From Buxus sempervirens (lineage: Eukaryota; Streptophyta; Magnoliopsida; Buxales; Buxaceae): a stretch of DNA of 64,000 bases. Location: NCBI GenBank assembly GCA_947561395.2, contig OX387195.1:875501-939500 (forward strand), in the 5' to 3' direction. The notes beneath the pieces are model-generated. The model was not told where the DNA came from, searched no databases, and worked only from the letters and a program-made list of their open reading frames with translations. Below, one piece after another: positions 45,655 to 57,590 of this stretch (the stretch's first letter is position 1; every line of letters begins with the position of its first letter). The position numbers and the translations under genes were made by a program.

Positions 45655-48600
45655 ATGGTACGATCCTTCTACGTTTTTTCAAGTTAGAGTTTTGTCTTTT
45701 AATAATGGATACTTGCATTCTTGTATTTGAACTGATCATTTTCGATTTTATTTGGTTTGATCTAAATAAAAGACCGCGGAAGCCGTGAATCCCAAGGCTT
45801 ATCCTCTTGCGGATAGTCAGCTTACAATAACAATATTGGACCTGATACAACAAGCTTCCAACTACAAACAGCTAAAAAAGGGTGCCAATGAAGGTTTCTA
45901 TCAACAACAATCACCAATTTATCCTCTTTTATGTGTGTGTCTCTTCTATTCCTTTTTGTTGCGTTTAATCTTATTAATTATTTTTGTCTTGTTGTTTTTG
46001 GTTGAATATAAGCAACTAAGACACTGAACAGAGGAATTTCGGAGTTTATCGTTATGGCTGCTGACACAGAGCCTCTCGAAATCCTTCTTCACCTTCCACT
46101 ACTTGCAGAAGACAAGGTACGTCTTTTTTATTCCCATTTTAGTCCAACAGATGTTCTGGTTTGCATGTTTTTTGTGCATCATTGTGTTATTGCAAAGTCT
46201 GATGCTTCTTTGGACATTACCCTAGTTTAAAGTGTTAGAAGCGAATATTAAATCCTGCTTAACTTAACGGATACCACTGATAGAAATTAAATATTGATAA
46301 TGATTGCTTTGCTTTCTTAATTTCGGGTCATATTAAAGCTATTCTCCATGTCATACACTGTAGGAGTAATGCTGCATGTATCTCAGGTGATCCTCAGCTA
46401 TGAATGGATATTGGATCATTCCTTGGTTGAGTACTGAAAATTTTAAATTTCAACCTGGTCAAACAATCATATGGTTGGGCATGAACTAGTTTATCTGTGC
46501 GATTTTAGTTTTTTTTTTTGGCGGTTGCAGAAAAGTTCATAATTGATTGTCGGGATTATCTCTTTGGTTGAATAGTATATGCCATTTCTTTTAGCTCTTG
46601 TTCCACAAAGTTGACGATCTTTATTTGTTAAAACCTCTTGTAAATCCATGAAATCTAGGGACATGAACATGGTCATTTTACATTTAAAGACATACATGCA
46701 TGCATCCCCTCACACACATACGTAGCTTGTAAATGCTCTAGACTTAAAAACCAGTGAGACACTCTTTGAAGCTCGTTTTGTGAACCTTGGTTTCTCATGT
46801 ATAGTTCTAGTTGACCCTGTTTTGCACAAGAAGTTTCATCCTTCTACAAATTTTTCACGTAGAAGAGTCGCGTCTTTTATATCTAACTGAAAATTTGATG
46901 GCTGTGTCACACCTAGAAGGTCTATTACAAAAAATTTTATTGTGATGTATCTTGATTGAAATATTATCTTATCCAGAGGATCTTTTGTTAGACAAATGGT
47001 CCGTATTGGTGGTATTGTTGCTCCATGACTCACTTTTTAGTGCTTGCTCCCAAGTGCAGGAGTGTCAAGTTATAGTACTTGAGTGAGTCCCAAGGACATT
47101 TCTCCTCAGGGACAACTGTATCTTACCAATTGAAGGTTAGAGAGTACTTTTGAAAATAATACAGCCATGGTTTGACAAAACAAAACAAATAACATAAACT
47201 ACTTATTTCAACTTAAACCTATAGCTAAACAATGAAATTTAAAAAGAATTTCAAAGCAAAAGTAAGAAGGAATTTAAGAGCGTCTCTAATCTAATTGCAA
47301 TCAATGAGAGGGAAACTATGATTCAATTATTTATTGCTAAAACAAAGTATAGCATAAGAATTACTAAAAGTATATTGAAATTGGACTAAGCTAACTATTT
47401 CTTAAGCAAAACATGCATTGAATCTAAGTGGGATTGAAACAAGGTTAAAAACTAACTAAATTATCATTAACTAAAATTAGAACTAACCTGAACCTAAAGA
47501 AACTTAAAAAGGAATTAATGCTAAAACTGAATGAAATCTAAACCTGAAAATTAACCTAAACTAGAACTTGAAACTAGTAGCAAAATTCAAGTTAAGAATG
47601 TAACAAGAGTATGCTCAAATGGGTTTAATCTAAACATTATGGCTGTCCCTTGCATTTAAATCACTTTAGAAACTGAAATAGAGATAAGAACAGAGAAATT
47701 ATCCTGAAAAATTAAACAATTAAGCCATTAACCTTACCCAAATCACCTAGGCTATAGGACTCCTTCCCATTCATTGATCCTAGCTGAGATTAATGCCAAG
47801 ATGATCTTCTACAGATGCCAAACCAGCCAAAGTTTTAGCATCCAGATCATTTATCAACTCAAAAATATATCAATCTCTCCCTCATTCAGTTATTTAATGC
47901 ATATCAGATTTAATTAACATGAAAAAAAGCAGCTGGAGCACGTTTCAAACAATCAAACATCTGCTGTGCCATCTAGAAAGCATGATGTCTACAACTGATC
48001 AGAATTATTTCCTAGAGTGCTCAGCTATTACTACCCATAAACTAATCTGAAAATAATCCAATAAACTTCAAAGAATAGCTCAAAATGCATTAATTTCACT
48101 CAAAATCAAAGAAGGGAATCATCTATAGCCTAGGCTATATTTTTAGCCTGACATAATCAGGTTCAAAAACAACTTGCCTTCACTCGAAATTTGAGCCTTA
48201 GCCATTAATCTTCAAATTAAAATCAGTTCAGAACAAGATAGAATCAAAGAAAACCCCAAAAGAGGAGAAAAACAATGAAAAAAAGAAGAGCATTCCCAAA
48301 TGAAAACCCAGCTTTCACTTCCTTCGATCAACCTTCTTTTCTCCTTGTATATCTTCTCATCTCCATAACTGAATTCACATTTAAGCCAATCAGCAACTTC
48401 CATCTGGCCTCATGGTTTGTTTTTAACTCGATTGGACTATTGGACAGCTCCTGATATACCTCCAGGTCAGCTGCCAACTCAGCCATGTTTGTTAGGCTCA
48501 AAACTTGTACTAAGTCCTTTTTACCCTTCACTTTAATTGCTAGGACAGCAATGCATAAGCCTTCTCCTATTTTAAGCCACATAGGCACGCTTATGCTTCG

Positions 48601-51129
48601 ATTTGATTACCAATCCAATTGAACCAATGAAAACAGCTCCTCTTCTTGCTGTTTGTCTTTTTAGATCCAAGTTGTCCATTAACAGTTCAAAACCACCTGT
48701 AGCAAAATAACCATAACTTCCTCTTTAAAAATCAAAATTGCACACCGTTTGAAAACTAGACTCATAGAGCTTCCCAGTGGTATATGGCACACATGCTAAT
48801 TCTTCACGGATTGATACAGGTTTGACCCTATTTAGAGGGTCAAAATCTGATCTGCAGGGAGCTGGTGTCACTCACGAATGGAGGATGATCATGGGGGCAG
48901 AGCACACCTGTTCGTTAGCTGACCTGAACATTATTGACTCCAATCTCTTCTTTGAATGAGGTTATATGTTCCATCTGTTCCATAGAATTTGAATTCAGCA
49001 ACTCTGAACTGTACTTGCTCTCTCATGAGTGCAACAAAGTGAACCATTTTTGTTTCCTAGAGCTGATCAAACATCAAGTTGTGCTTGATACAATGTTCCG
49101 AAGAAGCTAATAACTCTTGGTCAATGTTGCTGAATGGTGAATAACTTTTATAATCAGGTCCTTTGATGCTATCTGCAGCAGCTTGGGAATATATGGAAAG
49201 GTTCAACTCAGAAGCTAACAAACAATGCCACAAGTTGTGGCTCACTTCAGCAATAGCCATTCCAATAAAATTCTGCCTGAACATGTAGAAGCTAGTAGTG
49301 GTGTTCGCTTTCTAGTAGTGATGTTCGCTTACTTCCATGATTTCCAAACCATTTCAGCCTTTCCCATATCCTCATCAAATTGTTGAAAATTCCCATGAAT
49401 CCTTTTTGCAACATCCTTTTCTTCAAGTCCTTCAAGTTTTCTCAACACCTACACTTGTAAAGCAACGCAAATTAGTTGCATTGTTATGTAACCATAGCTT
49501 TACAAGCCTTTTACATTGAATAATTATAACGCCCCTGTTTTCTCAGATTATTTTGGCAAAAATAACCCAAAAAATGCTTAAAAAGTTGAAAATTTAGGCA
49601 TGAATCACTCCATATGGCTGAAATGGCCATGTCTTTCTGGGAAAGCTTGCATAATTTGTCATTTTTCCATCATGCACAATTTTGCAATATGAATTCATTA
49701 CCTCAAACCCGAGTCTACATTTTCAGATGGATACATGCCAGCATCTCTGGACATAAACTTAGCATTTGAGGGCTATCTAAGATGGCTAACATGTCTTTTT
49801 TTAGTAATTTAATCAGTACATTTTTTTAAAGACTTTATGTGATTATATTTCAAGTTGATAATTGATTTTTTTTTTTAAAGTTATCATTATTGGATATAAG
49901 CAGTGAAATATCATACTGCTTGTATATATGCAGAAATTGTAAATTTTTTAATTTCCAATAAAAATGATGTTTTCATATATCTATATTTTATAAGCACACT
50001 GTTTTATAAGCACACTGAGTTTAATCCTCATACGCTAAGCTATGAATATCTACAGTAAGTGATCCACCAAACCCATTACTTGGATGGGCTTGGACAAAAT
50101 ATTTTAATTTGTGCCTTAATATTGTCAAGCTAAACTTGATTCAATTAAGCTACTGCCCTTGTCTTAGGCAAGACAAGTTGAAGCCCTGCCTGGCCTTGAG
50201 ATTACTTCACATATTTTTTACTTTTTGAGTGCGAGTTTATGTTGATTAAACATGAAGTTTTTGCTTTTAATTAAAAAAAATAGCACACACAAGTACATGG
50301 GATCAGGCGTGGAGTGTTTAGTTTGCAAGCCAGGTCAATTGCCACACTTAAGGCTGGAAATTCGAACGCAAACTACAAGCTATACCATAGTCCATGTAAC
50401 ACAATATGAAGTTATTCGAGATCTCCTTCTAATTTCTTTTGGTTCTAGGTCCATGAACTATTGTTTCTGAAATGTTACAACTTGATAATCTATTTTAAAA
50501 GGACTTCCGTTTGCATTTATCTACCATGTCTCAGTTTTTCAAGCTGTAAATATATTGGTAGTTTATGTTTGAGAGATAGGGACCAAATTCATTTTCTGAC
50601 AAGTTGGAACGCTGATGGAGATTTACAAATGAGCTAAAACTTTTAAGTTATAGGCAGCAACTAAATTTTGAAAAACAAGTTAACTCATATATTTTGATTG
50701 CCGCAGAATGTGCTATTGTAATTATACTTTATGTTTGAGAGCCAGAGACCAAAGTCATTTTCTGATGAGTTTGATGCTGATGGAGATTTACAAATTCATT
50801 AGAACTCTTAAACAATAAGCTGCAATTAAATTTTGAAAACCAAGTTAAACTCATTTATTTTTATTGTTGCAGAATGTGCCATATGTTTTTGTTCCATCAA
50901 AGCAGGCCCTTGGTCGAGCATGTGGAGTCACAAGACCTGTGATTGCCTGTTCTGTGACAAGCAATGAGGGAAGCCAATTGAAATCGCAGATACAGCAACT
51001 CAAGGTACCTTACCAAACCCTTTGATCATTTGAGAAAGCAGTTCCCCTCTTCTTGTGTCCCCTTATTCAGACCCCAATTTGCTTTGACCTTGTGAAATGC
51101 AGGATGCCATTGAGAAGCTCCTGATCTAG
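45655..51129 (+). CDS. SNU13: SNU13 / 15.5K / NHP2-like protein 1 (U4 snRNP and box C/D snoRNP core protein)
   Basis: L7Ae-family RNA-binding protein of 128 residues, the usual length. It binds the kink-turn of U4 snRNA (tri-snRNP assembly) and of box C/D snoRNAs (rRNA 2'-O-methylation) and acts in the nucleus and nucleolus. Coding exons: 45655-45657 (ATG only), 45773-45893, 46013-46116, 50873-51004 and 51103-51129; every junction is GT-AG and phases agree (387 bp with stop). The protein begins [19 protein letters not shown]. It keeps the RNA-contact residues Gly38, Asn40, Glu41 and Lys44 (KKGANEATK), then has [20 protein letters not shown] and [17 protein letters not shown], and ends IEKLLI. 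No lesions. Odd points: a one-codon first coding exon, a 4.76-kb intron 3, and a duplicated acceptor before exon 4. A 5'-UTR intron is likely. Confidence 0.97.
46117..47030 (+). other. SNU13 intron 3, first part
   Basis: AT-rich intron with no recognised element; short open frames lack known motifs. Confidence 0.5.
47030..48960 (-). mobile_element. Possible LTR or non-coding retroelement remnant in SNU13 intron 3
   Basis: The motif CCCAAGTGCAGGAGTGTCAA followed by GTTATAGTACTTGAG..GTCCCAAGGA at 47048-47100 is a phrase I associate with plant long-terminal-repeat or LARD elements. The following 1.8 kb has the AT-rich, coding-free look of such an element. A minus-strand open frame of 86 codons at 48328-48588 is not recognised. 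Ends and TSD were not found. Confidence 0.3.
48960..50560 (+). other. SNU13 intron 3, later part
   Basis: No assignable gene. A 75-codon minus-strand frame at 49057-49284 has no family I recognise. The rest is AT-rich. Confidence 0.5.
50562..50893 (+). repeat. 166-bp tandem duplication spanning the exon-4 splice acceptor
   Basis: Copy 1 (50562-50727) and copy 2 (50728-50893) both contain TTTATGTTTGAGAG, GCTGATGGAGATTTACAAAT, AAATTTTGAAAA and a polypyrimidine tract. They end in GCCGCAG|AATGTGC (acceptor 50705-50706) and GTTGCAG|AATGTGC (acceptor 50871-50872), 166 bp apart. The downstream copy runs into the real exon 4; the upstream copy has a decayed exon start. Confidence 0.92.
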
Positions 51130-52050
51130 AAGATGATTTTTGGAACATTTTTCAGCATGATGGGCCTCCTGGGTCTTGAAACTTAATTTCTCTAGGCTTT
51201 GACCAGGGCCTTTGGGGAAGCTTCGGTTTTCTTTTCTGGTTTAACCTTGTTGGCATTTTATGTGAGTGTTTTAAGCATATTAAATTTAGAAAAAGAAACT
51301 TGAGGACAAGCACATCCATTTGGTGTACTGGAGAATGATTTATAGGCTTCTAGAGGATGTATTGAGTATAAGCGGTAGAATTAATCACAGAACACGATAC
51401 TGTTGTTGAATTGAATGTAATCTACCAAGTTGCAGGTCAGCAAACAGTGTTGGTGTTTAATTTTTCATGGGTTATTTTGATCGGCATCCTTTACCCATGA
51501 GGGAAAGGTTTTTTTAAAGGGAAGGAATTCTCTCTATTGCTCCTTCCCACGGGCTTATTGCACTGGTACAAGTATTGGTACAGACCTAATGTTGCTGTAA
51601 AAGCTTGGTCTTTATTATGGTTTCTGATTCGATTGAAGTATTTTCTTGCAAATTGGAGTTTAGGGTACAGGAAAATAGTTGCATCGCTTGGAATCATGTG
51701 CGACGTGGCAATCGTCCTGCTCCAAGCTCAAATGCCTTAGATGGAAATTTCACTGATTAATTTGAAGTTTGAATCCCGGCCTGGTTGGGGTTTACTGCAG
51801 ATGCTGTAGTATGTATAGGGTAATAGTATATCTACTGTAATAAATCTAGCTGAGGTTCATTTTGTGTTCTGAACATAAATAAATTTGTTTTACTTTTATA
51901 ATTTTACTAGGATGTGACAATAAAAAAAAAAGGTGCGTCAGAATCTGAAAAACCTTTCGCCAAGACTTTACTAGTAGTGTAGATGACTGCTAGTGGATCA
52001 ATTAATCTAGTTTTGTTGGTGTGGGTGAATTTTGTTTAGGGTTTGTCTGT
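51130..52050 (+). other. SNU13 3' UTR and downstream flank
   Basis: The 3' UTR starts after TAG at 51127-51129. No strong AATAAA lies within the first 300 bp; candidates are AATAAAT at ~51839 and ATAAATAAA at ~51885. Poly(A) site not fixed. Confidence 0.4.
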
Positions 52051-52054
52051 AAGT

Positions 52055-52310
52055 GGGCTTGAGTTAGATTTGGGGCCCAAACAAATTGTAAACCGGTTTG
52101 AAGAATGTGTGACGCAAAACAAGGTTTGATCTTGTTTCCAATCCACATGTGGGTGAACTAGGTATAGGTGATCTATATGGACGGGCTTAAATTCGACTTA
52201 AGGCCCGGTCAAATTGCAATCAACTTTGAACAATGTGAATGAAGCGAAACCAAGTTTGATCTTGCCCAATCTATCTTTTTGAAACCCTAAACTAGAACCG
52301 GCAATTTGTG
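52055..52310. repeat. 128-bp imperfect tandem duplication
   Basis: Two units starting GGGCTTGAGTTAGATTTGGG (52055) and GGGCTTAAATTCGACTTAAG (52183) align through the shared phrases CAAATTG, GAA(G/C)AATGTG and AAGTTTGATCTTG. Identity is about 70% by eye. Confidence 0.65.
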
Positions 52311-52619
52311 ACCCAACCTATCGACCTACCTAGCTACATTTAGAAGTTTGATTTTTATTTGATTTGAGCTTCCCAAAATATTGGATCATTGTGGCTTCGT
52401 TAATATATGTCCATTTTCACTTTAAAAAGATACCATTTTCACTTTAAAAAAGATACATTATACATAAATTCACAGAAAATACATATGATAAGTATTGGTA
52501 GTTTTATTTTTACGATACTAGGGGATTGCACACACATAGCAAATTACAAAACTTTTTGTGGGGCCCATGTTAAGAGTCCAAATCACATGCGGTTCAGTTA
52601 TGCTAAAGTGTCATAACTA

Positions 52620-53175
52620 AGGGTGTTCATGGGTCAGGCGACCCACCCAGCTTGTTCTTAGATGGGCCACCCAGCTTGTTCTTAGATGGGCTTGATCATG
52701 TAATCGTTGACCATAGGGTTGAGCTAGGATTGATTTTTAAAAGCCAGAAAAAACTTGGACGGGCTTGGTCAAAAATAAGAAATGTCAACCATTTAACTAG
52801 TTTTTACTTCTACTATTTAATTAATAATTTCTTTTCCAACCCTATACTACTCATATAGTCATATCTACTCAACAGTCTTCACTCTTCCATCTCCTCTTCA
52901 AAATGGTGATACTTTTTGTTGGAAGGTGAAATTTTTTTCCCAACATTTTTTTTTGAATTATCATAAAAAGAAAAGATTAGTATTTTTGCCTTCTTTTTTT
53001 TTTTTTTTGCCTTCTTTTGAAGTATAAGATTGATGTCTAAGTAATTATTGTTGAGCGGGCTTAGTTGGGCTTGGGCCATTTAAGTACGCTCATTGAACAG
53101 GCTTGGTCATAAGTCACAAGCTGGATCATTGGGTTGGGTGGGCTTGGACAAAGACCATATCACTTATGTGTACCT
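52620..53175. mobile_element. Possible hAT-like MITE with TAAGGGTGTTCA end
   Basis: The left end TAAGGGTGTTCATGGGTC and right end ACTTATGTGTACCTCTA resemble hAT MITE ends but match each other imperfectly, and no 8-bp TSD was found. Both subterminal regions carry GGGCTTGG/GGTTGGGTGGGC phrases. A 24-bp direct duplication (CCCAGCTTGTTCTTAGATGG) lies at 52646-52690. Confidence 0.4.
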
Positions 53176-53635
53176 CTAGCCGACCCGAACCCGCCCAACG
53201 ATCAGCCATAGTAATAACTAATCAATAAAAAAAGGAAAAAGTTGAGGGGTGATTTAGGAATAAATTATCAGGCTAGAATCTTGATATATAGTTCCCTTCA
53301 TATATTAGTATAGATGATATTATTGGCAAAAATCCATTCTGTATCACTGGGTGAGAAAAGCAATACAAGAAACATTAGAATTTAATTTGTAAGATATTTA
53401 GTTAAAAGCATTAGAATTAAGCACTATTATTGTTATTAGTTTTTCAAATTAATAGAAAATGGCAGAATAATTTTTCTACCAAAAAGTCTTGTAAGGAAAT
53501 ATAAGTATTGACTTAGAGCGCCATTTCAATGGACTGTTTATAAATATTATAAGTTAATTTTTCATATTTAAAATTTTTCATGGGAAAATTATGTCCTTTA
53601 ATCTCCCCAAGAAATATTATGTCCTACTCTTCACG

Positions 53636-54002
53636 GGAAAATTATGAATAAGGGTCACTTTTTGGCCTATATTTATAAAAATAGTCCATAAAAAATCTTC
53701 TTATGTTAAAAGGGTCACCTTTAAAAAAATTTTTGAATTGCAGGGTCAGTTTTCAAAAATAAAAAATAAAAAATAAAAAATAATGTCACTTTATTTTAGC
53801 TGAGAAACATTTGTATCGATGTATGATGTGCTCATGTCCCATGTAAGATAGGCTCATATCCCATGTACAATACGCTTGTGTTCCAAATAGGATGCAGTTG
53901 TAACCTACATAGCTATAGTAAAGTGACCCTTTATTGGAAAAAAGTTTTTAATGGACTGTATTTATAAATACTGGCCAAAAGAGACCCTTGTTCATAATTT
54001 TC
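53636..54002. mobile_element. MITE, GAAAATTATGAAAAAGGGTCAC family
   Basis: Inverted ends GAAAATTATGAATAAGGGTC and its counterpart GACCCTTGTTCATAATTTTC extend inward through GGCC and TATTTATAAA for about 45 bp. The interior has four AAAATAAAA units and alternating CCCATGTA phrases. Same family as 43081-43485. TSD unclear. Confidence 0.75.
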
Positions 54003-54004
54003 AC

Positions 54005-54439
54005 ACTTTTTATTTATCCATACAATTGTATAACTGACTATTAAGTTTCAGAAAAATTGAGGCATTTTTTACCATTGTACTCTTTCATTAAGGTATCTTA
54101 AGGATGGCGTGTATGGGCTGTTATGGAAAGTCTTGTACATTATTTAGGGCAAATCTAAGGGGCGCCTCACGTTATAAATAGTATATACGTAGTATTAGGT
54201 GTAAGACTCACTAGTCTCAAAACAAGTTTTGACAAATCCTAATTCTTCCTTACATGATTCATCCCTTAAGAACAAAGCTACTCTTATATCTAGGTGTGCT
54301 TTCAAAAGCTGACCTGCACGAACAAATCCATTAATCATCTCCCCTAACAATCATCCGAACAACTTGAAAAGACATTCATTAATTTGTGGAAAGGTAATAA
54401 TGGTTGTTTTAGAAAAAAAAAAATTAAACGAGACATTTC
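54005..54439. other. Intergenic, unassigned
   Basis: No gene or repeat was recognised between the MITE and the nested LTR cluster. Confidence 0.5.
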
Positions 54440-54945
54440 TATAAGCACCTCATTTTTGCACCCCTCTAAAAGCTAGAAGTGAAAACCCTAAAAGACAACT
54501 CAAACCCTAAGGAGCAGAAAGTGACTTTCTGATCAAGTTTGAATTGACTGCCATATCCTATCCCAATGATAGGAATCCTGACATGGTTCCAACGTAATTG
54601 AGTTTGTTAGAATCAGAGTCCGGATGAAGAATATGAGTAGAACAACCCTAAGGGTAAAACTGTAAGTAAATGCAGAAAATTTGTCCACGTGGCAAATGTG
54701 CAAGGCACATTTGCCAAGGGGCAGATTAAAGTATCAAAGGACAAAATAGGAGTAAGACAAAACATAAAAGAAAATATCTTGGATTAAAATAATGTTATTT
54801 CTTAAAATATCTTAATTTAATTGATTAATTAATTAATTAAATTAAAATTCGGATTTCTTTCATTATTGAAAAATCATGACAAAATCAAACATCATCTCAA
54901 CCAAATAGGAGAGAGAAATTTCAGATTTGCAAAGATTTGATTATA

Positions 54946-55166
54946 ACCGAAATTGAATTTCGACTAGAAGTTGTTTTATGTATAATCGAAATTCAATTTC
55001 AGATCATAGATATTTTCTGTAGATTTTTGTGTCAGACTGATCATTGGCGATCTTTGATAAGATTTGGCTGATTTGACATTAAGGTAACCGGAATTGTATT
55101 TCTGGTATGAAGGAAATAATTTCGGTTATACATGAAAAATAAGGTAACCGAACTGAGATTTCAGTT
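54946..55166. repeat. Four CCGAAATT..AATTTCGG dyads upstream of the LTR TATA box
   Basis: Dyads at ~54946-54963, 54984-55002, 55086-55105 and 55146-55166 are variants of ACCGAAATT-N-AATTTCGG. The last lies 15 bp before the TATA box at 55181. Confidence 0.8.
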
Positions 55167-56644
55167 AAATTTTGTTTGGGTATAAAAGCTGATTTTCAAC
55201 TCATTTCAAAAGGTTCAACTAATTTCTGTTTTCTTTACTCTCTCTCCCACGAATGCCGCTCCCTCCTAACCTCACTCTCCACTTCCCAAGCCTTCTAACC
55301 TGTTCCACTTCATACTGAAGTACACCTAATCACTTCTTTTCTTTATTTTTAACCAAGGAGCCATTTTGGAGCTAGAAGAGGGTGTCCAGCTGCTATCCAT
55401 GCTTCAAGGAGCCTCCATATCCACTCAAAGAAGACTTTCCTCCTCTAAGATAAGCACTTTATCATCATTCACAAAATATATATGAACTTCATACCTTCTG
55501 AGTATATTTTGAGTTTCATATCCTGTTTCCAACTTGCTTTGCTCTTTTTCATATTCTTTCTCTATTTTCTTTTCTCTCTTTAATAAAAGAGTGCTCCCAT
55601 GGTAAGGGGAGGTGGGAAAACCAAATGGGAGAGGATGAGAGGTTGTGATAAAGTCACTAAATGCCTTTTTGGTCCCTTTTAATTTTCTTTTGTCCAAAGA
55701 AGAGCATGTTCTTCTTCCTCCTTTATCTAAATCTAAAGTACCCCTTTTAAAACCCCTCTATACCTTTCTTTTGTTTCTTTTAATTCCTATTCGATTCATT
55801 GCATTCCAACACTATTTACTCCATGGGACATGTTTGTGTGAATTTGTCACTTTATAGGCACACCTCACAACTCACCATTGTGATTGCTTTCTTTTCTTGT
55901 TTTGGTTGCTTTTCATGATCCCTTTGAGTACACAAAATATGTCACACATACACATGAAAGTTCATTTAGAAAGCATCATATGCTTCCTTCACCTAGAATC
56001 CACTTATTGTTTCTCATGTACACTTCACTTTTGCACATATAATCACTAACCTAAGGCATGCTTGGTTTTTTTTTAAGTCTCATTTTGTAACGCCCCGGAT
56101 CCGTGTTCTTCATTAAAGATATAACACGTCTCCTAGGGGTTAGTTAAGGATCTCAATAATGGTGATCGCTGGATAATTACCCACATTTTATATCACATCA
56201 GAGTGCACAGTTCAGAAATTTCTATCCAGGCAAGTTACGAAACCATCACATACATCAGATGGGCCCAAGTTTACTATCTTATTACAATTCCTCAAATTCA
56301 ACTTAACAAGTTTAAGACCAAACAACTTGCTGGACTAAGGTCGGTAGTAATAAACCTCCTCCCTATATGTATCAGCCGGATCTACCCCCGTAGGCACCTC
56401 ACCACGAATATCTGAAAAACAAAGCAACAACGAGGGAATGAGATACGGATATCTCAGCGAGTGACACATGCATGCAGAAATAGTTAACACAGTTATAAGA
56501 CATGTTTCGACAAATAACCAACGATAATAACAACATAATTCCGATAACAACTCAAACCAGGTCAATGTTATGCATATGGTTACATTGATTAATTTACATG
56601 CCAAGTAGACACTCCACACCTCCATGTACACAGTTCCGGCCTAC

Positions 56645-56755
56645 TCAGGGTTTCGGAAACTCTGAAATGACGGCCTACTCAGGGTATCGTCATCCAATGC
56701 CGGCCTACTCCGGGTATCGGCACTGACAACCAGGCCTACTCAGGGTATCTGGCTG
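56645..56755. repeat. Repeats of GGCCTACTCAGGGTATC
   Basis: Four copies with one or two changes at about 56638, 56672, 56703 and 56733, about 30-34 bp apart, inside the minus-strand solo LTR. The complement (GATACCCTGAGTAGGCC) corresponds to the GTGTACTCGG repeats of the LTR at 59257. Confidence 0.85.
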
Positions 56756-56904
56756 CTCTACACTGGTCGTGGCAACACACGTGGCCATGCAATTACACCA
56801 ACAAACACATACCATCACATTACTAAGCTTAACAAGGATCCATGGGAAGCTAAACCCAAACCGATAAGTAACCGTTAAAACTCTGCATTAGTACACATCA
56901 TCCG

Positions 56905-56994
56905 TGGTCCCAACCAGAACATCAACTCATACAAGTGTTCCAACCAGAACATCAACTCACACAAGTGTTCCAACCAGAACATCAACTCACACAA
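56905..56994. repeat. 30-bp tandem repeat, three copies
   Basis: GTTCCAACCAGAACATCAAC plus TCACACAAGT repeated three times with an exact 30-bp period and only 1-3 differences, so it is a recent expansion. Inside the minus-strand solo LTR. Confidence 0.92.
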
Positions 56995-57309
56995 GTAATC
57001 AAGTAAATAATATTTACAACTTGTTTCAAAACTTGCCATCAAAACGGGGTTTCATAAATCAAATCAAGTACCAAACAGTGCATGCCTCAAGAGGACTAAA
57101 ACAAAGCCCTAGTGTGTAGATATCCCGAACATCCTCGACTTATTTCCAAACATCTACTTCATAAGCCTTTACTAAACCTAGGATCTATTTTCAATGTTCT
57201 CACAAGCAAATTTTTATCTCTAATGTCGTAAACAATTATTTGGGTAAGTGATCGAAGACCCTCTAGCATCCAAAACCCCTTGGTTTTACGAAATTATAGG
57301 ATTCGGCAA

Positions 57310-57590
57310 GAAAAACAACTGGGCGCTCACTTCCTGAAGTGGGCGCCAGGTAGGCGCCAAGTGAGCGGTGGCTCCTTTCCTTAAAATGAGGCTGGCGCTC
57401 ATTCGTGGACGAGTGGGCGCGAGCCAGGCGCCAGACGGGCGTGAGAAGAGCGGGAGAAGGGCGTAGGAAATTGAAGTAGGCGCGAGCTGAGCGCGGAGTG
57501 GGCGCTAGCTCGGCGCCGGGTCACATTTCTCGGCGCTTACTTCCTGAAGTGGGCGCCAAGTGGGCGCCAAGTGGGCGGTGACCCACTGCA
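57310..57590. repeat. GC-rich array of GGGCGCC/AGTGGGCGCCA phrases
   Basis: More than a dozen GGCGC(C/T) units. The longest phrase, CTTCCTGAAGTGGGCGCCA, is present twice (57330 and 57541). It is an island of high GC in otherwise AT-rich sequence and lies in the downstream half of the solo LTR. Confidence 0.85.

Noticed and set aside
48328-48588. 86-codon minus-strand frame inside SNU13 intron 3
   Set aside because: No recognised motif; probably part of a decayed retroelement.
49057-49284. 75-codon minus-strand frame with a gene-like composition
   Set aside because: No family recognised and no supporting splice sites or neighbours.
56904-57119. Open frame with a Val-Pro-Thr-Arg-Thr-Ser repeat
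   Set aside because: It is the 30-bp tandem repeat of a solo LTR read on the strand opposite to the LTR's own orientation.
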